Below, one piece after another: positions 36,523-46,894 of a stretch of DNA of 64,000 bases. The translations under genes and the position numbers were made by a program. The notes beneath the pieces were generated by a model. That model worked only from the letters and a program-made list of their open reading frames with translations. It was not told the DNA's origin and ran no database searches. Origin of the DNA: Cyclobacteriaceae bacterium YHN15 (lineage in GTDB: Bacteria > Bacteroidota > Bacteroidia > Cytophagales > Cyclobacteriaceae). The DNA is taken from contig RKQB01000002.1 of NCBI GenBank assembly GCA_003797895.1, positions 1 through 64,000 of the forward strand, read 5' to 3'. Each line of letters begins with the position of its first letter. Within the stretch, counting starts at the first letter, position 1.

Positions 36523-36825
36523 AAATAATAATTAGAAATAGTTAGGTAAATGTATAAAATTGGAGAATGCTAAATAATCCTTAAATATCTCCAAATAACA
36601 TTTAATATAGAAAATATTTATGTAATAATTTCCATTGACGATCAATTTCTTGTGGATTATTATTAGATTTTTAATGTTAGAAGGAAAATCCTGAAATATT
36701 CAATCTCAAAGCCGAATAGGATGTGTTTTGTTCACAAATTTTGGAAGTCAAATATTTAATTTTTTTTATATCCATTTAGATTTGTTTAACTTTCCGCGTT
36801 AAAATAGCAATACAAAAAACCAATA
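36523..36825. promoter_or_regulatory. Divergent promoter region of lipoprotein and glycogen phosphorylase genes
   Basis: About 300 bases, very A+T-rich. TAGATTTG at 36777-36784 fits the Bacteroidetes -7 consensus TAnnTTTG and lies 41 bases before the phosphorylase ATG; no well-placed TTG -33 element is evident. The weak part of the call is the missing -33 box. Confidence 0.35.
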
Positions 36826-39372
36826 ATGAAGAAATCATTGCCTTTATCTGACTTAAAAACAGTTTTGGAAGACCAAGGTCTGGACCAAAATGAAGTTCAG
36901 AATATATTAATTGAGGATGCAAGAACAGGTCTTACTGTGGAGACCCTTAAAAAAGCCATTCAGAATAACCTTTTTTATGTTCAGGGAAAATACCCGGAAA
37001 TCGCTACCCGGAACGATTATTACATGGCCTTGGCTTATGCAGTCAGGGACCGTATACTTCAAAGATGGGTTGCTTCAGTGAAGCAATACCTTCAGGAAAA
37101 ACACAGAATAGTATCCTATTTATCAGCGGAATATCTATTGGGCCCACATTTGGCCAATAACCTGATCAATCTTGGAATTTATAAAGAAGCAGAGCAGGCC
37201 ACCAAAGAATTGGGAATTAACCTGGATTGGCTGATTGAAAAAGAGGTTGAGCCAGGGCTAGGTAATGGAGGACTGGGCAGATTGGCTGCCTGTTATATGG
37301 ACTCATTGGCAACTTTAGAGGTGCCTGCTATCGGTTATGGCATCAGATACCAATTTGGCATTTTCGAGCAGGATATCAGGGATGGCTGGCAGGTTGAAGA
37401 TACCGATAACTGGCTGAGGAGAGGTAATCCATGGGAAATTGGAAGGAGGGAACTGAGTTATGATGTAAAACTGGGAGGACATCTTCAGCATTACACAGAC
37501 AGGGATGGAAAGTTCAGAAGTAAATGGATACCTGAACTGACAGTAAAAGGAGTGGCCTATGATACACCTATTTTGGGTTACAAAGTAAATACAACCAATA
37601 CCTTGCGCTTGTGGAAATCAGAAGCTCCCAGATCCTTTGATTTCCAGTCTTTTAATGCGGGAGATTACAATTTTGCTGTAAATCAGAAAATTGTTTGTGA
37701 AAACCTGAGTAAGGTTTTGTATCCTAATGATGAGACTTTAAACGGTAAAAAACTAAGACTACAGCAACAATACTTTTTCGTATCCTGTTCTTTACAGGAT
37801 ATGATTGGCATTCATTTAAGGCAGGGGGAAAAAATTGAGGATTTCCAATCTACCTTTTCTGTTCAGCTCAATGATACCCATCCTGCTGTAGCCATAGCTG
37901 AAATGATGCGCTTGCTTTTGGATGAACATGATCTGGACTGGGCTACTGCATGGCGTGTGACTACCAGAACATTTGCCTATACCAACCACACTTTGTTGCC
38001 TGAAGCCCTGGAAAAATGGGACCTGGAGCTTTTCAAGTCAGTTTTACCGAGACATCTGGAAATAATTTATGAAATCAACAGAAGATTCCTGGATGAAGTT
38101 ACCGTGAAAGTCTATGGTGACCATGAAAAAATCAAAAGCCTTTCTTTGATTGGGGAAGGCCCTAGTAAGTACATAAAAATGGCCAATTTGGCCTGTGTAG
38201 GAAGTTATGCCATCAATGGCGTGGCTGCTTTGCATACAGATCTTTTGAAAAAAACAGTATTGAAGGATTTCTATGCGCTCTATCCGGAAAAATTCAGCAA
38301 CAAAACCAATGGCGTTACACCAAGAAGGTGGATAGTATTGAGCAATCCAAAATTGACCGAACTGATCAGTAGTAAAATCGGTGGAGGATGGATAAAGCAT
38401 CTGGAAGAATTGAAGGGATTGGAGAAATTTGCTGATGACCTGGATTTCCAAAAGAATTGGATGGAAGTCAAATTGGATATGAAAAAGGACTTGGCCAGGA
38501 AAATCAAAAATAGATTAGGCATTGATGTGAACCCTGAATCCATGTTCGATATCCAGGTTAAGCGGATACACGAATACAAGAGGCAGCACCTCAATATTTT
38601 GCACGTCATTACCCTTTACAATAGAATAAAACAAAACCCGGATATTGATATCGTTCCGAGAACTTTTGTCTTCGCAGGGAAAGCGGCTCCAGGATATAAA
38701 TTGGCCAAACTGATGATCAAACTGATCAACTCTGTAGGTGAGATTGTCAACAATGACCCTGATGTAAAAGACAGGCTAAAAGTAATCTTTTATCCGAATT
38801 ACAATGTCACGAATGCCCAGAAAATCTATCCTGCAGCAGATCTCTCAGAACAGATATCCACTGCGGGGAAAGAAGCTTCAGGAACAGGAAACATGAAACT
38901 TTCCATGAATGGAGCCCTTACTGTAGGGACTTTAGATGGAGCCAATGTGGAAATCAGAGAGTGTGTGGGGGAAGAAAATTTCTTCTTATTTGGACTGACA
39001 GCAGAGGAAGTTGCCAAGGTAAAAACCGAAGGCTACAATCCCTTTGACTATTATCAGCATAATGCTGAATTAAAACTTGCAATGGATCAAATTGCAACAG
39101 GTTATTTTTCTCATTTAGATGATACAGTATTCAAGGATTTGGTGAAATCATTGTTACACCATGACCCATTCCTGGTGTTTGCAGATTATCAGTCTTATGT
39201 TGAATGCCAGGATAAGATTGATGCTGCTTATAGAAATAAATCGCATTGGGCAAAAATGTCTATACTGAATACCGCCAGAATGGGTAAATTTTCAAGCGAT
39301 AGAAGTATAAGGGAATATTGTGACGAAATATGGAAAGTTAAATCAGTACCTGTTACATTAAACGGAAATTAA
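36826..39372 (+). CDS. glgP: Glycogen/alpha-glucan phosphorylase
   Basis: An 848-residue cytoplasmic enzyme of normal length for the family. It releases glucose 1-phosphate from glycogen or maltodextrins using pyridoxal phosphate. Seen: SYLSAEYLLGPHLANNLIN, GNGGLGRLAACYMDSLATL, YGIRYQFGIFEQDI, the LNDTHPAVAIAEMMRLL helix, FSNKTNGVTPRRW, VKRIHEYKRQ and the cofactor block EASGTGNMKLSMNGALTVGT with the PLP-binding Lys at 691. All catalytic blocks look intact. It stands alone, with its own promoter region and a hairpin after the stop. Confidence 0.95.
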   Translation: MKKSLPLSDLKTVLEDQGLDQNEVQNILIEDARTGLTVETLKKAIQNNLFYVQGKYPEIATRNDYYMALAYAVRDRILQRWVASVKQYLQEKHRIVSYLSAEYLLGPHLANNLINLGIYKEAEQATKELGINLDWLIEKEVEPGLGNGGLGRLAACYMDSLATLEVPAIGYGIRYQFGIFEQDIRDGWQVEDTDNWLRRGNPWEIGRRELSYDVKLGGHLQHYTDRDGKFRSKWIPELTVKGVAYDTPILGYKVNTTNTLRLWKSEAPRSFDFQSFNAGDYNFAVNQKIVCENLSKVLYPNDETLNGKKLRLQQQYFFVSCSLQDMIGIHLRQGEKIEDFQSTFSVQLNDTHPAVAIAEMMRLLLDEHDLDWATAWRVTTRTFAYTNHTLLPEALEKWDLELFKSVLPRHLEIIYEINRRFLDEVTVKVYGDHEKIKSLSLIGEGPSKYIKMANLACVGSYAINGVAALHTDLLKKTVLKDFYALYPEKFSNKTNGVTPRRWIVLSNPKLTELISSKIGGGWIKHLEELKGLEKFADDLDFQKNWMEVKLDMKKDLARKIKNRLGIDVNPESMFDIQVKRIHEYKRQHLNILHVITLYNRIKQNPDIDIVPRTFVFAGKAAPGYKLAKLMIKLINSVGEIVNNDPDVKDRLKVIFYPNYNVTNAQKIYPAADLSEQISTAGKEASGTGNMKLSMNGALTVGTLDGANVEIRECVGEENFFLFGLTAEEVAKVKTEGYNPFDYYQHNAELKLAMDQIATGYFSHLDDTVFKDLVKSLLHHDPFLVFADYQSYVECQDKIDAAYRNKSHWAKMSILNTARMGKFSSDRSIREYCDEIWKVKSVPVTLNGN

Positions 39373-39393
39373 ACCTCCTTAAAATTTTTCCCT

Positions 39394-39433
39394 AAGCCGG
39401 ATGTCACAATGAAAACCATGGTGACTCCGGCTT
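39394..39433 (+). terminator. Hairpin after glycogen phosphorylase
   Basis: AAGCCGGA (39394-39401) pairs with TCCGGCTT (39426-39433), with additional TGTCAC/GTGAC pairing inside. The T tail is short (TTTAT), so termination strength is uncertain. Confidence 0.55.
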
Positions 39434-39818
39434 TATACATGCTAACCCTTAGTGGTTAATGTGAATCTAAATACCGATTCAAATGGATTTTTTGACTTGA
39501 GAAATGTTCAGTTTGATTCAATCTTGTTGAGACATTGGTATTGATAATTCGTTCAGAACGCATCATTTTACCGAAAATTCCGTTTTAAATATTTAGTTAT
39601 TCAAATTTTTTTAATTTGATTTTACAACAAAAATTTTATGTGAAATCTAAAAAAGTTACTATTAATTACAAAAAACCATACAGAAGATACTTTGGTTAAA
39701 TTTCAAAAATTTAGATAAAAATTATTTTATTTCCATATTTTATTAAGTAAAAGAAATATTATTATTTTTACTTAAGATTTTTCAATCATAAATGCTGGAA
39801 TAGTTTCTCCTTATTACA
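39434..39818. other. A+T-rich intergenic region before the adhesin gene
   Basis: About 385 bases, with long A and T runs from 39590 onward. It must hold the promoter of the adhesin/PorP operon; I see no clear -7 element or operator. Confidence 0.4.
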
Positions 39819-42800
39819 ATGATGAGTTTATTGATCTTTTTAATCATAAAAGAGTTTTTTTTAAATCAACTTCTCAAAAGCTTACAACTTTTGATGTGGT
39901 CGATATTTGCAGCACTTCAATTTTTTAAAAGTTTCTACTTACGTCAGCTAAAAAATGCTTCAGGTCTTCTTTTGTCTTTCATTCAAAGAATTATAGAAAG
40001 TCGGATTTTATTTTTTAGGTGGACCTTTATTCTTATTATATCAGGTGTTTTTTCCATTAATTTTTTAAATGCTCAAACCCAACCGCCCAGCATTACAACG
40101 GGGGTTACTTTTCAATGGGATGGTCCTCAGCCAACTCCTTCATCGCCTGCCAATTTAGTTTCAATAACTGTTGATGAGAAGGTTTATGATCATTTTTCCT
40201 TTCCTGGCAGGTATGAGCTTACCCGTCTCGGTCCCAGTGGACATAACCAAAACAGAATAATAGAAAATGGGGTCTTCCTTGAAATAGATAGTAGTAGTCC
40301 AACATGGAATACAAGTGCATTGGCGGCTTTTTCCAGTCCAAACCTTAATTTTAAATTTGATTCAGATGGAAATGGCAGAAATATTTGTTCAGATTTTGAT
40401 GCTGCCTCCGCGACAGATGCTCAAATTCAAACAATTTTTTACGATGATTTACAAATTGTCAATCAAGATGCAATAATTGGGATATCTACAAGAGGTGCCA
40501 ACAGCTGTATTTACATTGAAATTATAGGTTCCGAGTCTTTAGGAGGGCCAGAGACCGTTTTGGGAAGTTTTTTTGCCAGACCCGGACCTCCAATTGTGGG
40601 GCCAGCATTTGGGCCGCCTGCAGCAGGAGCAGATTATTGGAGGTCGGGAAGGGTAAACTCCAACAATGGAAATATTGGGATAGCATTATTTAGATTAGAT
40701 CAGGTAGCACCATTGGGGTCCTACATTACAGGAATCAGGTATATCGGTGCTAATATTAACCATGGAGATGGTAAAGTATTTTTAATAAGAACATCTTCTG
40801 TGGATTTGAGTGTCACCAAGGAAGTTAACAACCCTGTTCCGGATTTTGGAGAGACCATTACCTTTAAGATCTCAGCCATCAATAATGGGCCTTTAAATGC
40901 AACCAATGTCCAGGTTAAAGACCTGCTGCCTTCAGGATTCAGCTTTGCCAATTTAACTGTTTCAAAAGGAAGTTATAACATCGGAACGGGAGTTTGGGCA
41001 ATCGGTACGCTGTCTTTTGGAGAAATTGCCACTATGCAAATCGGAGTTACTGTTAAGACTTCAGGGGATTATATAAATACAGCTGAAATTAGCCCTTTAG
41101 CGAGTGATCCAAATCCGGATAATAACATATCCAGCATTAAAGCTGCTCCTGTCAATGTCATTGTTGCGAATGATTTACTTATCAATTCTACGGCAAATAT
41201 TCCAATTGCAGGTAATGTATTGGAAAATGACATAATCAACAATCTCCCTATTACCATAGATGATGTCAATATTACCTCTGTGGTTCCTTCTCATCCACTG
41301 GTTTCTATCGATACTGATTCAGGTGATATCTCTACCGGCAGTGTTCCTAGCGGAACCTATACCATTACCTACACCATTTGTGAGGTCGGTACAGATCCGG
41401 AAAACACCAACTGCTCTACAGCCACTGTGACTGTACAGGTCCAGAACCTAATAATAGCGATTGATGATGAGATTATGAGTGCCCCCAACAATGCCAGTGC
41501 AGGTAATGTGCTCGGAGACAATGGCAATGGAGCAGATTTATTGAACGGTGAACCCATCACCATTGACTTGGGAAATATCACCTCTGTAGTGCCCTCCAAT
41601 CCGTTGGTTTCCATAGATGTAGATTCAGGTAATATTACAGTTGGGGATGTTCCAGTAGGCTTCTATCAAATTGAATACAGCATTTGTGAGGCAGGAACCG
41701 ATCCCTCAGGTACCAACTGTTCCACCGCTATGGTGACTGTGCAGGTTCAAAACCAGATTGTGGCCAATAACGATGCAGTAAACAGTGCCGCCAATAATCC
41801 CAATGCAGGCAACATATTTGAAGATAATGGGAATGGGGAAGATACATTTAATGGCATACCGCTTACCCCAGATCAGGTAAACATCACTTTTATTGACGCA
41901 TCTGATCCTTTGGTCACAATCGACCCGGAAACAGGAAACATTATTGTGGGTGAAGTATCCAGCGGCACCTACATTATTGAATACAGCATTTGCGAGGAAG
42001 GTACAGATCCTGCTGATTCCAATTGTTCCACGGCTATAGTGACCGTGCAGGTCCTGAACCCAATAGTTGCCAATGACGATATACTCAGCAGCACTGCCAA
42101 TAACCCCAATGCAGGAAATGTGCTTGAAGAAAATGGCAATGGGACGGATTTATTAAATGGGGAAGCTGCAAACATAGATGATGTGAAAATAACTGTCATC
42201 AACACATCTGATCCTTTGGTCACTATCGACTCAGAAACAGGCCACATTGTTGTTGGAGAAGTATCCAGCGGCACTTATATCATTGAATACAGTATTTGTG
42301 AGGTTGGCACAGATCCTGTGGATTCAAACTGCTCCACGGCCACCGTGACCGTACAGGTCCAGAATCTGATTGTTGCCAATGATGATACGGTCAACAGCAC
42401 CTCCGGTAATCCAAATGCAGGCAATATACTGGAAGACAACGGCAGCGGGGAGGACTTGTTGAATGGGAAAGCTGTAAGCATAGATCAGGTAAATATTGCT
42501 ATCATCAATGCATCTGATCCTTCGGTCACAATTGATCCGGAAACAGGAAAAATAGTTGTGGGGGAAGTATCCAGCGGCACCTACACCATTGCATACAGCA
42601 TTTGCGAGGCCAGAACGGATCCAGCCGAGGCGAACTGTTCCACCGCTACAGTGACCGTACAAGTCCAGAACCTGATAGAAGCCAATGACGATACGGTCAT
42701 TAGTACTGCAGGCAATCCGAATGTAGGCAATATATTGGAAGACAACGGCAGCGGGGAGGACTTGTTGAATGGGAAAGCTGTAAGCATAGATCAGGTAAAT

Positions 42801-44552
42801 ATTGCCATCATCAATGCATCTGATCCTTCGGTCACAATTGATCCGGAAACAGGTAAAATAGATGTAGGAGAAGTGCCCAGTGGTACCTACACCATAGCAT
42901 ACAGCATTTGTGAGGCCGGAACGGATCAAGCCAATACCAACTGTTCTACAGCCACAGTGACCGTACAGGTCAAGAATGTGATAGTTTCTAAGGATGGTAC
43001 GGTTATCAGTTCTGCCAATAATTCCAACGCGGGCAATATATTTGAAGATAACGGAAATGGAGCAGATACTTTTAACGGTTCACCGCTGACCCCGAACCAG
43101 GTAAACATTACTTCTATAGAAACATCTTCTCCTTTGATCACAATAGATCCTGTAACGGGTAACATGGCTGTAGGTGAAATAGCCGGTGGAACCTATACCA
43201 TAGCTTACAGTATTTGTGAGAAAGGCTCCGATCCTGCTAACTGTGATTCTGCAATAATCACCTTGATTGTTGATGTTGATTTGGAAACTATAGTAGCTAA
43301 TAACGATAATGTCAGTGGTGTCCAAGGAGCAAATGGGGGAAATAATCTGATCAATGTATTGGACAACGACAGGATCAATGGAGTTCCTTTAAACCTAAGT
43401 CAAGTGGTGCTAATTGTAGATGGCAAGCAGGTTGTGGAACCGGTACCTTTTATAAATGCTGCCAATAATTCTGAGCCCAATATAGTTTTGAACCCAAATG
43501 GTAATGTGGATATCGCACCTAATACCGCAAGTGGTACTTATAAATTGGTTTATTCTATTTGTTCCTCTTCTAATCCGGGAAATTGTGATTCAGCAACTGT
43601 TACGATTATTGTCAGTAGTACCAGCATTGTAGCCAATGATGACACTTATGGTCCTTTTTATAGCAAAGATGGAATGACGTTCGGGAATGTATTGGAAAAT
43701 GACCTCATAAATGATTTGCCTGTAAAACCATCAGATGTAATCTTAACCTTTCAAAGTAGTAATGAGGAATTGAAATTAAATGAGGATGGCTCAATCACAT
43801 TGGCACCGAATACCCCATCAGGAGAATATAAGCTGATGTACAGTATTTGTACAAAATCAGATCCAAATAACTGTGATTTTGCTTTTGTAACGGTAATAGT
43901 ACAAGGCGTGATGGATATCACTATTGAGAAAACCTCTAACGGTGTAGAAATCTGGGGAGATGATGCATTTGACTATTTTATAAGAGTTGCTAACACAGGT
44001 ACTGAGGATTTGTCGGACGTGTTGATAGAAGATTTTCTTCCAGAAGGATTAAGCTTCGAAAGCCAGGAAGTAACCTTTACAAAAACAGGTCTTCAAGTCA
44101 CTTTTGAACAGGAAGGAAGTAGATTAAGGTGGACCTTACCTTTTCTGCCTGTAGGTGCAGGAATTGATATCAGGTTAGGTGTTCTGGCCGCAAAGCTGAT
44201 GGATACAAGTCCTAAAGTCATTATCAATAATGTCACCTTAGCGAGTGGGGAGTTGGCCGATAGTGCTACCGACACGAATTCGATTAATCCTTTCTTCATT
44301 CCTAATGTCATTACACCTAATGGGAATGGGTCTAATGACACATTTGAAATTGTAGGCATAAATAAATTTATAAAAAATGATATAGTAATATTTAATAGGT
44401 ATGGCGATCATGTATTCGAAGCGAACAATTATGCCAATGATTGGGATGCATCAGGCCATGTGGCAGGAACTTATTTTTACATCTTTCGGGGTGAGGATAG
44501 GCAAGGAAGAAATCAAGAGTTCAAAGGGTGGTTACAGGTTATCAAAAAATGA
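39819..44552 (+). CDS. Giant repeat adhesin with type IX (type B) sorting domain
   Basis: A 1577-residue cell-surface protein. The first about 86 residues form an unusually long leader: hydrophobic helices, then FFRWTFILIISGVFSINFLN and AQ; starts at 39819, 39822 and Met27 are possible. Domains: lectin/jelly-roll-like region (about 90-325), a DUF11 domain (about 328-430), nine repeats of about 100 residues (about 448-1362, each with IVANDD, GNI/V-LE-DNG, GTYTI-YSICE and TVTVQVQN), a second DUF11-like domain (about 1365-1460) and a CHU-type C-terminal domain (about 1489-1577, FIPNVITPNGNGSNDTFEIV) that directs export by type IX secretion. The PorP/SprF-type gene overlapping or just following it is its usual partner. 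Confidence 0.9.
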   Translation: MMSLLIFLIIKEFFLNQLLKSLQLLMWSIFAALQFFKSFYLRQLKNASGLLLSFIQRIIESRILFFRWTFILIISGVFSINFLNAQTQPPSITTGVTFQWDGPQPTPSSPANLVSITVDEKVYDHFSFPGRYELTRLGPSGHNQNRIIENGVFLEIDSSSPTWNTSALAAFSSPNLNFKFDSDGNGRNICSDFDAASATDAQIQTIFYDDLQIVNQDAIIGISTRGANSCIYIEIIGSESLGGPETVLGSFFARPGPPIVGPAFGPPAAGADYWRSGRVNSNNGNIGIALFRLDQVAPLGSYITGIRYIGANINHGDGKVFLIRTSSVDLSVTKEVNNPVPDFGETITFKISAINNGPLNATNVQVKDLLPSGFSFANLTVSKGSYNIGTGVWAIGTLSFGEIATMQIGVTVKTSGDYINTAEISPLASDPNPDNNISSIKAAPVNVIVANDLLINSTANIPIAGNVLENDIINNLPITIDDVNITSVVPSHPLVSIDTDSGDISTGSVPSGTYTITYTICEVGTDPENTNCSTATVTVQVQNLIIAIDDEIMSAPNNASAGNVLGDNGNGADLLNGEPITIDLGNITSVVPSNPLVSIDVDSGNITVGDVPVGFYQIEYSICEAGTDPSGTNCSTAMVTVQVQNQIVANNDAVNSAANNPNAGNIFEDNGNGEDTFNGIPLTPDQVNITFIDASDPLVTIDPETGNIIVGEVSSGTYIIEYSICEEGTDPADSNCSTAIVTVQVLNPIVANDDILSSTANNPNAGNVLEENGNGTDLLNGEAANIDDVKITVINTSDPLVTIDSETGHIVVGEVSSGTYIIEYSICEVGTDPVDSNCSTATVTVQVQNLIVANDDTVNSTSGNPNAGNILEDNGSGEDLLNGKAVSIDQVNIAIINASDPSVTIDPETGKIVVGEVSSGTYTIAYSICEARTDPAEANCSTATVTVQVQNLIEANDDTVISTAGNPNVGNILEDNGSGEDLLNGKAVSIDQVNIAIINASDPSVTIDPETGKIDVGEVPSGTYTIAYSICEAGTDQANTNCSTATVTVQVKNVIVSKDGTVISSANNSNAGNIFEDNGNGADTFNGSPLTPNQVNITSIETSSPLITIDPVTGNMAVGEIAGGTYTIAYSICEKGSDPANCDSAIITLIVDVDLETIVANNDNVSGVQGANGGNNLINVLDNDRINGVPLNLSQVVLIVDGKQVVEPVPFINAANNSEPNIVLNPNGNVDIAPNTASGTYKLVYSICSSSNPGNCDSATVTIIVSSTSIVANDDTYGPFYSKDGMTFGNVLENDLINDLPVKPSDVILTFQSSNEELKLNEDGSITLAPNTPSGEYKLMYSICTKSDPNNCDFAFVTVIVQGVMDITIEKTSNGVEIWGDDAFDYFIRVANTGTEDLSDVLIEDFLPEGLSFESQEVTFTKTGLQVTFEQEGSRLRWTLPFLPVGAGIDIRLGVLAAKLMDTSPKVIINNVTLASGELADSATDTNSINPFFIPNVITPNGNGSNDTFEIVGINKFIKNDIVIFNRYGDHVFEANNYANDWDASGHVAGTYFYIFRGEDRQGRNQEFKGWLQVIKK
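41160..43905 (+). repeat. In-gene tandem repeat array, unit about 306 bases
   Basis: Seven regular copies of about 102 codons followed by two diverged ones. Copies 5 and 6 are nearly identical over 130 bases (42421-42552 against 42727-42858, exactly 306 apart), which points to recent duplication or gene conversion. The rest are clearly diverged. Confidence 0.85.
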
Positions 44553-44563
44553 GGAATCAACTT

Positions 44564-45544
44564 ATGAAAAAGCTTTTTTTTAGTTCAATATTCTTCTTTT
44601 TATGGGCAGCAACGATTCCTCTTAAATCCTGGTCTCAGCAGCTTCCTCAGTTTAGCCAGTACATCTTCAATGGTCTGACTATTAATCCTGCTTATGCGGG
44701 TTACAAAGGACAAGGGTATATTCAGAGTACCTTTCGTAATCAATGGATGAATTTTCCCGGTTCACCTCAGACTATTTCATTAACAGCTGATTTAAATGCC
44801 AATAATGGGTTGGTAGGTTTTGGTGTTTCCCTGTTGAGTGATCAGATTGGTCCAACTAAAACTACTTCAGGTATTATATCTTATGCTCACCGTATACAAA
44901 CGGGTGAGGATGCTTTTCTAAGTCTTGGGGTAGGGGGAGGAGCCAGTCAGTATTTATTTGATGCCGGCTTGTTAATTGCCAAAGACCAATTTGATCCTGA
45001 CTTACCCTTTGACACTCAGGTGATGTTTACTCCTAATTTGAATACAGGAATATTTTTTCATTCAACTCGTTTTTATGCAGGGATAAGTGCCTTTAATCTG
45101 GTTGGCAGAAGGACGTTAGATCGTGAGGATATTGCCCTTTCTTTTCATGATATCCACTACTTTGTCACTGCAGGATTGATGTTGCCGATAAGTGATGTTG
45201 TTGCGTTCAAACCTAGCTTTTTGATAAAAGAAGTAAAAGGTGCGCCAACAAGCTACGATATCAATGGCATGTTTCTTTTTTTAGATCGCTTGTGGCTTGG
45301 AGCCAGCTATCGATCCAGTATGCGAATTGGGAATGATAGCGTAGAGGGAAACTTTATGCTCAACAACAGGACTGCGCTGGCTTTTATAGTAGAGGTGTTT
45401 GTAATCGATGAGCTTAGGTTAGGCTATGCCTATGATAAAAACTTAAATGCTTTAGAAAACTACAGAAGTAACTCCCATGAGTTTTCATTGGGATATTATA
45501 TCACCAAAAAAGCATCTAAAGTCAAAAACCCAAGGTGGTTCTGA
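44564..45544 (+). CDS. PorP/SprF family type IX secretion protein
   Basis: About 326 residues from the ATG at 44564 (MKKLFFSSIFFFLWAATIPL, signal peptide to about SWSQ). Another start at 44549 overlaps the adhesin stop as ATGA, and a frame extends to 44528. The body begins QLPQFSQYIFNGLTINPAYA, the classic opening of PorP/SprF proteins, followed by barrel strands (GFGVSLLSDQIGPTKTT, FYAGISAFNL) and LRLGYAYDKNL near the end. Members act at the outer membrane and are typically encoded next to type B cargo proteins, holding or exporting them at the surface. The overlap implies translational coupling to the adhesin. Confidence 0.92.
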   Translation: MKKLFFSSIFFFLWAATIPLKSWSQQLPQFSQYIFNGLTINPAYAGYKGQGYIQSTFRNQWMNFPGSPQTISLTADLNANNGLVGFGVSLLSDQIGPTKTTSGIISYAHRIQTGEDAFLSLGVGGGASQYLFDAGLLIAKDQFDPDLPFDTQVMFTPNLNTGIFFHSTRFYAGISAFNLVGRRTLDREDIALSFHDIHYFVTAGLMLPISDVVAFKPSFLIKEVKGAPTSYDINGMFLFLDRLWLGASYRSSMRIGNDSVEGNFMLNNRTALAFIVEVFVIDELRLGYAYDKNLNALENYRSNSHEFSLGYYITKKASKVKNPRWF

Positions 45545-45675
45545 TCTTGGAACACCTTTTATGACTACTACACTGATATACCCAAAATCAAAAACCAAAA
45601 AAAAACATAAGTATTATTTATCAATGATTTACATCATGATATAACTAACGACTGTTGAAGTAATGGGTCCTGAAA

Positions 45676-46161
45676 TCAGAATAGATCCACAATAGTATAA
45701 TGGTGTTTTTTATAAGAGAACAGATCACCTTTTTTCTTTCCTCTCATTTCCTGATAAATTGGACTTTCTGTAGATAAACCGAAAAGCTCAATTCCATCTA
45801 CTTCAAATTGTTCGATACTGGCAGAAACAAAAAATACCATTTTATCAGTAACGACCACGGAACCTAATGTCACCTGGTCATGAATATCTTCAATCAAAGG
45901 CAACATATTATTTAGTAAAGTCATTTCATCATTGGCAAAACTCACCTGATCTCCAATGGCGTTGGCTTTTTGAATTTGTTCTGTATTGACCGATTGTTGG
46001 GTCAAATCCGATTCATCCCTATTGGCAGCATCTTCAGTACCCAGCAGTTCTTTAATGCTTCTCTTTAAATCATCAATCACTGACTGATGTTTTTTAATGC
46101 TTGCTTCAAGGGATTTTTTTTTGAATTCAGCATGTTTGACATTTAATATCTTACTGTTCAT
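45676..46161 (-). CDS. GreA/GreB-like protein
   Basis: A 161-residue cytoplasmic protein: N-terminal alpha-helical coiled-coil (about 8-45, KKSLEASIKKHQSVIDDLKR) and a C-terminal beta domain (about 95-161, LGSVVVTDKMVFFVSASIEQ ... SPIYQEMRGKKKGDLFSY) like the FKBP-type C-terminal domain of transcript-cleavage factors. The tip residues of the coiled coil are not the usual acidic pair at a recognisable place, so cleavage activity is uncertain; such proteins may modulate RNA polymerase in stress. It is the last gene of a three-gene minus-strand group. Confidence 0.65.
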   Translation of the reverse strand: MNSKILNVKHAEFKKKSLEASIKKHQSVIDDLKRSIKELLGTEDAANRDESDLTQQSVNTEQIQKANAIGDQVSFANDEMTLLNNMLPLIEDIHDQVTLGSVVVTDKMVFFVSASIEQFEVDGIELFGLSTESPIYQEMRGKKKGDLFSYKKHHYTIVDLF

Positions 46162-46197
46162 TTGAATATTATTTTTATTATGATTGAATGCGTCTTT

Positions 46198-46842
46198 TTA
46201 TTTTTTCTCAGTTTGGTCTTTTTTCCATTTGTCCATAAAAGAAATGGCCTCCTCATCGGTTAAATTAAAAAAATTTTGATAGGCTTGGGACACCGCTCGG
46301 TACTGGTATGGAGTTTCTAGTATTACCACCTCATCTACCATCTCACTCAATTTATTTAACATATCTACACCTGAAACTGGAGCACCTACGACTATTTTTC
46401 CGGCTTTTTTATTTTTGCATAGCATGATGGTGGCGAATAAAGTTGCACCGGTCGCAATGCCATCATCTACAATGATTATGGTCCGGCCCTCTAATTTGGG
46501 CAGGGGATTGCCGTGCCTATATTCTCTGATCCGTCTTTGTATCTCTTTTTCCTGTTCCTTTTTCAAATTCTCAATTACTTCTTGGGAAAAGTATTCGGTC
46601 GCTTCCGGCGATAGAAAAAGGCTTCCATCTTCTGCAAGGGCACCGATGGCATATTCCGGGTTTTTGGGGTGACCCAATTTCCGGGTGACGACCAATGCCA
46701 TTTCCGCTGCTAAATGTTGTGCCACATAATAGGCGGTTTCAGCTCCTCCTCGTGGAATTCCTAGAATAAGCGGATTTTCACTTTTATACTTTTCAAGGGC
46801 CATACCCAATTGAATGGAGGCATCTTTTCTATCTCTGAACAT
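46198..46842 (-). CDS. Phosphoribosyltransferase
   Basis: A 214-residue protein with the PRPP-binding loop TIIIVDDGIATGAT at 121-134 and the N-terminal LGIPRGGAETAYYVA region. It belongs to the type I phosphoribosyltransferase fold; the base it uses is unknown. This subgroup is often found fused to or next to a dienelactone-hydrolase-like alpha/beta enzyme, exactly as here (next gene upstream, 52 bases apart). That pairing suggests a joint but unexplained role rather than ordinary purine salvage. Confidence 0.85.
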   Translation of the reverse strand: MFRDRKDASIQLGMALEKYKSENPLILGIPRGGAETAYYVAQHLAAEMALVVTRKLGHPKNPEYAIGALAEDGSLFLSPEATEYFSQEVIENLKKEQEKEIQRRIREYRHGNPLPKLEGRTIIIVDDGIATGATLFATIMLCKNKKAGKIVVGAPVSGVDMLNKLSEMVDEVVILETPYQYRAVSQAYQNFFNLTDEEAISFMDKWKKDQTEKK

Positions 46843-46894
46843 GACTTATTTATTAAACGCATATTGTATTGTAAATTTGGTTTTCAATACGCTT

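Noticed and set aside
42324..42929. A 201-codon minus-strand open frame across the adhesin repeats
   Set aside because: It is antisense to two nearly identical repeats and only mirrors their lack of stops; no leader or domain.
41160..43905. Regularly spaced repeats that could suggest a CRISPR array
   Set aside because: The unit is about 306 bases, in frame, and encodes about 102-residue protein repeats inside the adhesin.
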